From NCBI GenBank assembly GCA_913774795.1, contig CAJYIL010000143.1, forward strand, positions 1 through 6,995: DNA of 6,995 nt. The letters run 5' to 3'. The notes beneath the pieces are model-generated. The model worked only from the letters and a program-made list of their open reading frames with translations. It searched no databases and was not told the DNA's origin. Shown piece after piece: positions 1-5,929 of the stretch. The translations under genes were made by a program, and so were the position numbers. This DNA is from Pseudobdellovibrionaceae bacterium. GTDB taxonomy: Bacteria > Bdellovibrionota > Bdellovibrionia > Bdellovibrionales > JAMPXM01. Each line of letters begins with the position of its first letter. Within the stretch, counting starts at the first letter, position 1.

Positions 1-94
1 CAGCATCGCTCCCGCGAGCCGTCTTGCTCTTCAGTCGGACGTTGTGTTTGAGAAGCGCCTCAATGTCGGCGGACGTGAGAAGCCGGATCTCCAT
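1..94 (-). CDS. Unidentified protein, N-terminal fragment (gene runs off the left edge)
   Basis: On the minus strand an ATG at 94-92 opens a frame that stays open for 31 codons to the window edge. The peptide begins MEIRLLTSADIEALLKHNVR and continues with a Lys/Arg-rich stretch. The ATG follows the TAA of the HD-GYP gene (97-95) with no base between them, which suggests one transcript and translational coupling. There is no convincing Shine-Dalgarno sequence in the end of the upstream gene, only an A-rich GGAAAAA about 15-20 bases before the start. The first residues loosely resemble the N-terminus of GNAT acetyltransferases, but the visible part is far too short to assign a family. That resemblance should not be used as a function. 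The downstream half is missing only because the window ends. Confidence 0.6.
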   Translation of the reverse strand, partial: MEIRLLTSADIEALLKHNVRLKSKTARGSDA

Positions 95-1030
95 TTAGGC
101 CGACGCTTTTTCCATTTTAAAAAGAACCGAGTTCATCGCTTTTAAGAGATCGGCGTCGTATTTGCCTTTGAGCTTCGTCGACATGAACTCGACGGCATCG
201 CGAGGGCTCATCGGTTGGTTGTACGACCGCTTGGTCGTGAGAGCATCGTAGGTGTCCGTGATCGCCACGATACGCGCCATCGGGTGAATCTCGGGACCGC
301 TCAACTGCTGAGGGTAACCGTTTCCTAAGAAGCTCTCGTGGTGCTCGAAACAGCAGGCCTTCATCGCCTCGGAGACACCGTACTCCGTCAGAATTTTCAG
401 GCCGTAGAGCGGGTGCTTCTGCATCTGCGCCCACTCGACGTCATCGAGTGGGCCATTCTTGCAGATGATGTCGACGTGAACGTTCCGTTTGCCGATGTCG
501 TGAAAGAGGGCTCCGCGGCCGAGCTCCAGCAAATCTTCGTTCTGGTAACCGGCAACTTTGCCCAAACCGAGCGAGTAGATACCGACGTCGAGCGAGTGAT
601 TGTAAGTGTAGAAGTCATGCGCGGAGAGCGAGATGAGGTGAGCCATGCTCGACGGTTCTTCGTCCATGAACTCGATGAAGTTCGAGATGAGTTCTTTCGA
701 TTCGTGAAGAGCTTGCTCGACATCGGGTTGTTCGAAGATTTCTTCGGCAAGAGTCAGAGAAGACTCGCGCAAGATTTGCGCTTTAGTTTTCACATCGAGA
801 GCGCCGTCGTTCAGAGTGGTAAAGACGTATTTCTTGTACTCTTGGCGCTGAGTATCGGGAACGTAGAACACATCGGCCTTGTCGAGATGCGCGATTTTCG
901 TGGCCGACAAAAGTTCGCCCGAGCGCAAGTAATGCACGTGCTTCCCGTTGATCATGATGAAGACGTCAAACGACGTCGGGCGAGTGGGAAGAATCGTGTT
1001 CACGCGGATTTTGAAGTACGTTTGCGACAT
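95..1030 (-). CDS. HD-GYP domain protein, probable cyclic-di-GMP phosphodiesterase
   Basis: This 311-residue cytoplasmic protein has no signal peptide or membrane segment. The C-terminal two thirds (about 130-305) is an HD-GYP domain. Visible metal-site and signature residues are H145 (NHSLDVG), H177-D178 with K181 (FHDIGK), H206 (KHPLYG), H230-H231-E232, G238-Y239-P240 and D259 (ITDTYDAL). The family hydrolyses cyclic-di-GMP to pGpG and/or GMP, so the full ligand set argues for an active enzyme. The residue four before H145 is Tyr, not the Glu seen in ETGxH-type members, which may mean a two-metal site (inference). One motif position is odd: L235 replaces the usual Asp/Asn in HHExxDGxGYP. 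The N-terminal region (about 20-70, FDVFIMINGKHVHYL onward) looks like a small beta-rich sensory or partner-binding domain seen ahead of some HD-GYP domains. I cannot name its ligand. The gene is divergent from recG and probably cotranscribed with the gene at its 3' end. No Shine-Dalgarno sequence precedes the ATG. Confidence 0.93.
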   Translation of the reverse strand: MSQTYFKIRVNTILPTRPTSFDVFIMINGKHVHYLRSGELLSATKIAHLDKADVFYVPDTQRQEYKKYVFTTLNDGALDVKTKAQILRESSLTLAEEIFEQPDVEQALHESKELISNFIEFMDEEPSSMAHLISLSAHDFYTYNHSLDVGIYSLGLGKVAGYQNEDLLELGRGALFHDIGKRNVHVDIICKNGPLDDVEWAQMQKHPLYGLKILTEYGVSEAMKACCFEHHESFLGNGYPQQLSGPEIHPMARIVAITDTYDALTTKRSYNQPMSPRDAVEFMSTKLKGKYDADLLKAMNSVLFKMEKASA

Positions 1031-1092
1031 ACCAAAATCATAGCGGATTTGGCTGTTTTACTATTGAGTTTTCAGTGGCATAACGTGAAGTG
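1031..1092. other. Divergent intergenic spacer between the HD-GYP gene and recG
   Basis: These 62 bases must hold the start signals for both divergent genes unless transcription begins inside them. Toward recG the only -10-like hexamer I see is TACTAT (1059-1064), with no matching -35. No operator palindrome and no LexA-type box (CTG-N10-CAG) is visible, so SOS control of recG is not supported. Confidence 0.6.
1037..1042 (-). promoter_or_regulatory. Candidate -10 element for the HD-GYP gene (possible leaderless transcript)
   Basis: The minus strand reads TATGAT (5 of 6 matches to the sigma-70 -10 consensus), then six bases (TTTGGT), then the ATG at 1030. A transcription start 7 bases past the hexamer would fall on the A of the start codon. 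The absence of a Shine-Dalgarno sequence fits a leaderless mRNA. No good -35 hexamer lies 16-18 bases upstream, so the call is tentative. Confidence 0.35.
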
Positions 1093-3354
1093 ATGAGCGA
1101 AAAGTCGGCGCCGGGCGCTTTGAAGTTAGACACTCCTGTCCAGTTCGTGAAAGGTGTTGGACCAAAGTTGGGCGACGTCCTGAAAAAGAAGGGCGTCGAA
1201 ACCGTCCAGGACCTCCTCGAGTGGTACCCGCGCGCTTACGAAGATCGCCGAGCGGCGCGCACGATCTCATCCCTGAAGCCTGACGAGCTCGTCTCACTTC
1301 GCGCCAAAGTCATTCGCGTTTCGTCCTTCAACATGGGCGCATCCAAACGCAAAATCTACGACGTCACGATCAGCGATGGCACCGGCAAGATTCACTGCAA
1401 ATTCTTTCGTGTTCCTTACAAAGGCTTTTTCGAAAGATTTAAACCAAACCAAGACGTACGCGTGATCGGAAAAGTTCAAGCGTACCGCGGACAACTCGAA
1501 TTCAATCACCCTGACATCCAAGACGAGACCGGTGATGAAGCTCAAGCGAGTGCCGATGAAATGATTCCGGTTTACCCCGAGAGCGAAGGTCTCACGAATC
1601 GTTCGATCCGCAAGCTAATGGAAGTCGCGCTCGATGCGGTGGCACTTCAAGAGAGCGCGTCGCCTCCGCCGGCAACGAATCGCTACGGAGCGACGGCTTC
1701 ATCGGCGAGCGCTGGTCCGCGTATGGCCGGAGGCGGGCGTCTACCAACCGCCGTGCGCGGTAAAACTCGCGCCGCCTCCGAACCACCGCCGCCTGCGAAG
1801 CTTGAAAAGCTCCCGGAGTGGCTCCGCACAAAATATGAGTTGCCGTCTCGGCTCGAGGCGCTTGAGCACGTTCATCGACCGCCGGAGGGCGCGGGTGCCG
1901 ATTACATCGAGCAAACTTCGCCCTATCACCGTCGCATAATTTTTGAAGAGTTCTTCTGGCTCGAGCTTTACCTCGCGTCAAAAAAGTCGGGTCTTCAGCG
2001 CGAGAAAGCGCCGGCCTTCGAGCCGCGTTTAACGTTGCTCGAGCGCCTGCGCAAATCACTCCCGTTTCAACTGACCGGTGCGCAAGAGCGATCGCTCAAC
2101 GAGATCGTCAAAGATCTCGCGAAGCCGCATCCCATGCATCGTCTGGTCCAAGGTGATGTCGGATCAGGCAAAACGCTCGTCGCTCTCGCGGCCTCACTCG
2201 TTGCCAAAGAAAACGCGTTTCAAACTGCGATCATGGTGCCGACCGAAATTTTGGCGGAGCAACACTACCAAAACGCGATTCGCTATCTCGAACCGCTTGG
2301 GCTTACGATCGGTTTGCTGACAGGGTCGATGAAGTCGTCGGAGCGCAATCAAACTTACGAAATGCTCCGTACCGGCGTGATTGACGTGATCGTCGGTACC
2401 CACGCGCTGATTCAAGAAGCGGTCGAATTCAAAAACCTTGGCCTCGTCGTGATCGACGAACAGCACCGCTTCGGTGTTCATCAACGATCTGAGCTCAAGA
2501 AGAAGGGCTTATCGCCACATTTCCTTGTTATGACAGCGACGCCGATTCCGCGCACGCTCGCGATGACCGTGTACGGCGATCTCGATGTGAGCGTCATCGA
2601 CGAACTTCCTCCGGGCCGTTCGCCGATCGTCACGCGCGTCACGTACGAATCGAAACGTGAACAGGTGATGGGCTTTCTCAAAGATCAACTCGTAAAAGGG
2701 CGTCAGGCTTACGTCGTTTATCCGCTCGTCGAAGAGTCCGAGAAGATCGATCTCCGCGATGCGGTGAGTGCTTTCAACGAGCTCGAAGTGCTGTTCCCAG
2801 ATTACAAAGTCGCTCTCTTGCACGGCAAGATGAAGCCCGATGAAAAAGACGAAGTGATGCGAAAATTTCGGGCGAAAGACTTCGACATCTTGGTCTCGAC
2901 GACCGTTATCGAAGTCGGCGTCGATGTTCCGAACGCGAACATCATGATCATCGAACACGCCGAGAGATTCGGGCTCTCACAACTTCATCAGCTGCGCGGC
3001 CGGGTCGGGCGAGGTGAGCACAAGTCCTACTGTGTACTCATGCTCGGCAAAGCCGTGAGCGACGAGTCTCGCGAACGTGCGCAGATCATGGAGCAAACGT
3101 CTGACGGCTTTAAAATCGCCGAAGCCGATCTCGCCATTCGCGGGCCCGGTGAATTCCTCGGTGCTCGCCAGTCTGGCCTCACCGGATTCAAAATGGCGAA
3201 CCTCGTTCGCGACGTCAAAATCCTCCAGGAGTCTCGTGAAGCCGCGTTCGAGGTGCTCGAGAAAGACCCCGATCTCACCGCGATCGAGAATCGCCCGCTT
3301 AGAGACGAGCTCGTGCGCGCGCACGGGCCCGCTTCGCTCGCATCGGTCGGTTAA
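1093..3354 (+). CDS. recG: ATP-dependent DNA helicase RecG
   Basis: RecG is a monomeric double-stranded DNA translocase that remodels stalled replication forks and branch-migrates Holliday junctions. With the ATG at 1093 as residue 1 the protein has 753 residues. It has an N-terminal helix-hairpin-helix-like stretch (FVKGVGPKLG), then the OB-fold wedge (about 60-145). The helicase core shows Walker A GDVGSGKT (354-361), VPTE (382-385), DEQH (455-458), TATPIPRT (481-488), STTVIEVGVDVPNA (602-615) and QLRGRVGRG (633-641). The C-terminal TRG region (about 671-695) contains DGFKIAEADLAIRGPGEFLG. All motifs are intact. E. coli RecG has 693 residues, and the extra length here lies mostly in a Pro/Ala/Gly-rich insert at about 187-236. 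An in-frame GTG at 1090 is the only alternative start, because a TAA at 1081 closes the frame. Neither start has a clear Shine-Dalgarno sequence. The stop codon overlaps that of the convergent downstream gene. Confidence 0.98.
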   Translation: MSEKSAPGALKLDTPVQFVKGVGPKLGDVLKKKGVETVQDLLEWYPRAYEDRRAARTISSLKPDELVSLRAKVIRVSSFNMGASKRKIYDVTISDGTGKIHCKFFRVPYKGFFERFKPNQDVRVIGKVQAYRGQLEFNHPDIQDETGDEAQASADEMIPVYPESEGLTNRSIRKLMEVALDAVALQESASPPPATNRYGATASSASAGPRMAGGGRLPTAVRGKTRAASEPPPPAKLEKLPEWLRTKYELPSRLEALEHVHRPPEGAGADYIEQTSPYHRRIIFEEFFWLELYLASKKSGLQREKAPAFEPRLTLLERLRKSLPFQLTGAQERSLNEIVKDLAKPHPMHRLVQGDVGSGKTLVALAASLVAKENAFQTAIMVPTEILAEQHYQNAIRYLEPLGLTIGLLTGSMKSSERNQTYEMLRTGVIDVIVGTHALIQEAVEFKNLGLVVIDEQHRFGVHQRSELKKKGLSPHFLVMTATPIPRTLAMTVYGDLDVSVIDELPPGRSPIVTRVTYESKREQVMGFLKDQLVKGRQAYVVYPLVEESEKIDLRDAVSAFNELEVLFPDYKVALLHGKMKPDEKDEVMRKFRAKDFDILVSTTVIEVGVDVPNANIMIIEHAERFGLSQLHQLRGRVGRGEHKSYCVLMLGKAVSDESRERAQIMEQTSDGFKIAEADLAIRGPGEFLGARQSGLTGFKMANLVRDVKILQESREAAFEVLEKDPDLTAIENRPLRDELVRAHGPASLASVG
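1651..1800 (+). other. Low-complexity Pro/Ala/Gly-rich insert within RecG
   Basis: This in-frame stretch encodes about 50 residues including SPPPATNRYG, AGGGRLPT and SEPPPPAK. It is rich in Pro, Ala, Gly, Ser and Arg, has almost no large hydrophobics, and is probably disordered. On both sides the sequence returns to recognisable RecG: PVYPESEGLTNRSIRKLMEVALD before, and LPEWLRTKYELPSRLEALEHVHRPP after. In E. coli RecG the equivalent segments are separated by only a few residues (ALDLLDT... to LPPEL...HRPP, from memory). The DNA is more GC-rich than the flanking recG sequence. Confidence 0.75.
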
Positions 3355-5174
3355 CTCCACGCTTCGATCTTCTTGAGCAGGTAACCGCACCCGTACAAAA
3401 CCACGCCCGTCACGAGAAGACAGCCGATGCGCACGAGAGCGGGCGCCATCGATGCATCGTACAAGAGCGCTTTGGCAGCGGCGATTCCGAGCGTTGCCAA
3501 AGCCGACTTCGCCACGACCTTATCGCGTATCGAAAAGCCAAGCGCCATGATGACGACCGCGTACGCGAGCCAAATCCCGGACACCGCCAGAGAGCCAAAT
3601 GGTTTTGCGATGTTGTAAAACGCGAGAATCGTCAGCGCGTGCGCCATGAACAAAATCGGCAAGAGGTCGGAGGTCTCGCGTATTTTACGTTCTTGCGCGA
3701 ACAAAAACGCAAGCGATGCGGGCGCGGCAATGCTCACCGCGACGAAGCCGGGATCGGCGTTGCCATCGATCAACAGGAAAATGATCCTGAAGTACTCGAC
3801 GATCACAATGCCGCCGACGACGAGCATCGGGACAACCTGCGTCTTACCCAGGTCGAGAGGGCCACGCGGCCTGCATGCCGCTGCAAAGACGATGATCGGT
3901 AGAAGCCATGGCTTAAAAGAATCTGGGAGAATCTCGAGGTAGCCCGAGTGAAACGCGACAATGGAGGCGTAAGCCGCTACAACATTCGCGCTTGCCAGAG
4001 ATTCTTTTTTGAGACCGGCGCGGCCGACGAAGTAAAGGACGACGAGCGCCGCCGCGAATCCGAGCGAAATGTAAGGCGCGATCACCGGATTAAGTTTGGA
4101 GATCAGCGAGTACTCGCCTGCGTAGAAAATCAGAAGCACCGGAAAGTAAGACCAAGCATCCTTCTCGGTCATCGCCACTTGACGCTGAACCGAGTGAACG
4201 ACGACGGCGACGGCGAAAATCGCAAAGTGTGCGAGTAAAACCCAAATGTAAACCGGATCAAACGGATTGACCGAGCTGATGAAAAACGAAACTCCGATGG
4301 CTAGGTACGCGGCCAGCATCGATAAAAGACGCGAATTGAGCCAGATTGAAATCGTCGCAAACGAAATAGAACACGCGACGTGGTAGAAAAGGATGAACTC
4401 CGTCTGGGGGCTTCCTCCGAGAAGAAATGGAGTCACGTAAGCGCCGAGTGCGGCTGTCACCGGATAAACTTCGTGTTTCACCACCGTGTAGAGCCAGATG
4501 CAAACCGCCGAGATGAGGGCGACTACGGCCAACCCGATTTCGAAGTTGATGAGGTGGTGATATGTGCAAGCTGCGACGGCCGTCAGATACAGGACGATGA
4601 TTCCTGCGCCAGGCAAAAGGCTAGCGTATTCGCGGTCGTGACGAAGCATGCGAAGACCCGCGCCGATCAGGGATACTCCTAAGATGGCGGCGAGCCCGAT
4701 CTGTCGCGCCGGCGTAAGCCAGCCCGACTGAACAGCCATGACAACGATGAAGGCGCCCGCGAGAACGAAACACAAAACGCTGATGGCCCCGAGCCAATTG
4801 ATGGATGACAATCGCGCCGCACGAGCCACGCGTTCACGACGAATTTGCGCCGTTCGCTCTTGCGTCGCCGCGTTGGCGCTAGCACTCGCGCTCGACCGTC
4901 TGCCGTCAGTCGTATTCGGCATCCACGCGGGAATCTCACGCACGACATCTGCCCGTGGAATCGGAGCGTCCTCGCGTGAGTGAGCGGCTTCGGCGCGCAC
5001 TTGGGCGAGAGCTTCGTCGGCCGTCATCGGCGCAGCCTTCGGCGTTTGTGTAGATGGTTTCAAAAGCCGCGCCGTCTCCTGCTCCTCCACCAAATTCGTC
5101 AACACATCCTCGACGATACTCATTCGGCGCGCGAGGTCTCTCATCTCATGGGTCAGCGATTCGATTTCAGTCAT
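3351..5174 (-). CDS. DUF2339-family polytopic inner-membrane protein
   Basis: From the ATG at 5174 this is a 607-residue protein of unknown function, set in the cytoplasmic membrane by some 15 or more hydrophobic segments. Residues 1-33 form a charged, probably coiled-coil helix (TEIESLTHEMRDLARRMSIV onward). A soluble linker rich in Ala, Ser and charged residues follows to about 120. The first membrane block, NWLGAISVLCFVLAGAFIV then QSGWLTPARQIGLA (about 126-162), and the C-terminal block, KSALATLGIAAAKALLYD then LVRIGCLLVTGVVLYG (about 556-597), are typical of DUF2339 proteins. An in-frame ATG at 5225 would add 17 residues. I prefer 5174 because the coiled-coil helix starts there and GGAAA lies 9 bases upstream, while the 5225 start follows a pyrimidine-rich TTTTCTTCTT. 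The gene stands alone, and its 3' end overlaps recG by 4 bases. Its substrate or role cannot be read from the sequence. Confidence 0.88.
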   Translation of the reverse strand: MTEIESLTHEMRDLARRMSIVEDVLTNLVEEQETARLLKPSTQTPKAAPMTADEALAQVRAEAAHSREDAPIPRADVVREIPAWMPNTTDGRRSSASASANAATQERTAQIRRERVARAARLSSINWLGAISVLCFVLAGAFIVVMAVQSGWLTPARQIGLAAILGVSLIGAGLRMLRHDREYASLLPGAGIIVLYLTAVAACTYHHLINFEIGLAVVALISAVCIWLYTVVKHEVYPVTAALGAYVTPFLLGGSPQTEFILFYHVACSISFATISIWLNSRLLSMLAAYLAIGVSFFISSVNPFDPVYIWVLLAHFAIFAVAVVVHSVQRQVAMTEKDAWSYFPVLLIFYAGEYSLISKLNPVIAPYISLGFAAALVVLYFVGRAGLKKESLASANVVAAYASIVAFHSGYLEILPDSFKPWLLPIIVFAAACRPRGPLDLGKTQVVPMLVVGGIVIVEYFRIIFLLIDGNADPGFVAVSIAAPASLAFLFAQERKIRETSDLLPILFMAHALTILAFYNIAKPFGSLAVSGIWLAYAVVIMALGFSIRDKVVAKSALATLGIAAAKALLYDASMAPALVRIGCLLVTGVVLYGCGYLLKKIEAWS

Positions 5175-5328
5175 GACATGAGATTTCCGTGAAGCTCGAC
5201 CTCTGGCAAGAGTTGAGCTCGACATTCAAGAAGAAAACTTCGAACGAAACGCTCGCTTACCACATCGTCTTCAATCGCAAACCAAATCCCGCGGCGAACC
5301 TGAAGTCACAACCAGAGAGGTCTTAAAA
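5175..5328. other. Divergent spacer between the membrane protein and lipoprotein genes
   Basis: These 154 bases separate two divergent genes and should contain both promoters. I see no convincing -35/-10 pair in either direction. A plus-strand frame of 45 codons (GTG 5189 to TAA 5326) is open here, but it has no Shine-Dalgarno sequence and no recognisable similarity. I do not annotate it as a gene. Confidence 0.5.
5314..5320 (+). promoter_or_regulatory. Ribosome binding site of the lipoprotein gene
   Basis: AGAGAGG lies 8 bases before the ATG at 5329. This supports that start and the reality of this short, unrecognised gene. Confidence 0.75.
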
Positions 5329-5814
5329 ATGAAATCCAAGCTTTTCCCCCTCGCACTTTTGATTTTCAGCGGATGTGAAGTCACCGGCACAATGCGGATT
5401 CCGGGCGACGGCATCATGTGCAGCGCCGACAACGACCAAATGAGTGTTGTTTATCAAACCAATTACGTTCCGAACTACTTGACGGTTTCTGTGAACAACG
5501 ACCAATTCGTTTTCGATGAGTGTGCACCCTCGTCGAGCCAAGACGGGCAGGCCGAATTCAAGATTCGACGTGGGCTCAACACCGAAATTCAATTCGGTCT
5601 TCATCACGGAACCGCGATGCGCGATATTTACTTTCCCGGCGGCGCGGTCAATCCCTACCGCTCTGACCTCAATATCAAGATCATGGGACGAAGCAGCTGT
5701 TACGTGACTCCGACGACGATCGTTCCGACGACGAATCTTCTTGTTGGATGGCAGCCTCAAGCGCCGTCCACATGTTCTGCTGACGGGTGGATCGGCGCCG
5801 CCGTCATCAATTAA
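5329..5814 (+). CDS. Small secreted lipoprotein of unknown function
   Basis: This 161-residue protein starts with a short lipoprotein signal peptide: positive residues K2 and K4, hydrophobic core LFPLALLIF, then FSGC with the lipidated cysteine at C16. Phe at -3 is less common than Leu, but Ser-Gly-Cys is typical. Glu at +2 is not the Asp inner-membrane retention signal, so outer-membrane anchoring is plausible. The mature part has four further cysteines (C31, C65, C124, C149), enough for two disulfides in the periplasm or outside. It looks beta-rich, with alternating segments such as YLTVSVNNDQFVFDE, EFKIRRGLNTEIQFGLHHG and LNIKIMG. I recognise no family. A well-spaced ribosome binding site precedes the ATG. 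A stem-loop follows the stop codon by about 30 bases, so the gene is probably transcribed alone. It may be a lineage-specific surface protein, but no function can be assigned. Confidence 0.82.
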   Translation: MKSKLFPLALLIFSGCEVTGTMRIPGDGIMCSADNDQMSVVYQTNYVPNYLTVSVNNDQFVFDECAPSSSQDGQAEFKIRRGLNTEIQFGLHHGTAMRDIYFPGGAVNPYRSDLNIKIMGRSSCYVTPTTIVPTTNLLVGWQPQAPSTCSADGWIGAAVIN

Positions 5815-5843
5815 TTCGATTTGACGGTTCGGAGAGCGACGCG

Positions 5844-5873
5844 GCGAAGCAAAAACGGCTGTTTTTGTTTCGC
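5844..5873. terminator. Near-perfect stem-loop after the lipoprotein gene, candidate terminator
   Basis: GCGAAGCAAAAAC (5844-5856) and GTTTTTGTTTCGC (5861-5873) form a 13-bp stem with one G-T wobble and a GGCT loop. It starts 29 bases after the lipoprotein stop codon. A run of T lies inside the descending arm, but none follows the stem, where the sequence is GATCAATCGGGGG. It is therefore not a textbook intrinsic terminator. It could act as a weak or 3'-end-protecting hairpin, or be a regulatory site in the leader of the protease gene. Confidence 0.5.
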
Positions 5874-5898
5874 GATCAATCGGGGGCCGTGGTTACCT

Positions 5899-5923
5899 AG
5901 ACCTTCGAAATAAGAGGGGGTCT
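5899..5923 (+). promoter_or_regulatory. Strong ribosome binding site of the protease gene inside a potential hairpin
   Basis: AAGAGGGGG (5912-5920) ends 9 bases before the ATG at 5930 and is a strong Shine-Dalgarno sequence that fixes this start. The surrounding bases can fold: AGACCTTC (5899-5906) pairs with GGGGGTCT (5916-5923), including two G-U pairs, around a 9-base loop. That would place the G-run in the stem and could limit ribosome access. The ribosome binding site is secure. The hairpin as a control element is inference. Confidence 0.6.
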
Positions 5924-5929
5924 CTCACT

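Noticed and set aside
2..94. Assignment of the left-edge fragment as a GNAT acetyltransferase
   Set aside because: Only a dozen residues show a loose resemblance and no acetyl-CoA binding motif is visible in the fragment.
1051..1059. GGCTGTTTT shared by the recG spacer (1051-1059) and the stem-loop at 5857-5865
   Set aside because: A single 9-base match in 7 kb without symmetry or matching context in the recG spacer is most likely chance.
338..1093. 251-codon plus-strand open frame
   Set aside because: It is exactly antisense to the HD-GYP gene, whose motifs are unambiguous. The translation has no recognisable motif and it lacks a ribosome binding site.
1651..1800. The recG insert as a mobile element or intein
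   Set aside because: No flanking direct repeats, terminal inverted repeats, intein splice residues or transposase-like content. It is simply low-complexity coding sequence.
1592..2059. 155-codon minus-strand frame over the recG insert
   Set aside because: Arg/Ala-rich translation typical of a GC-rich shadow frame. The insert itself keeps the recG frame, so there is no sign of a nested gene.
2509..2958. 149-codon minus-strand frame inside recG
   Set aside because: Antisense to conserved helicase motifs, with a translation typical of the reverse complement of a coding gene.
3639..4238. Several plus-strand frames of about 90-100 codons
   Set aside because: Antisense to the DUF2339 membrane gene. 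Their charged translations mirror hydrophobic codons on the other strand.
5821..5826. TTGACG as a -35 element for the protease gene
   Set aside because: No -10-like hexamer lies 15-19 bases downstream. That region enters the GC-rich arm of the stem-loop.
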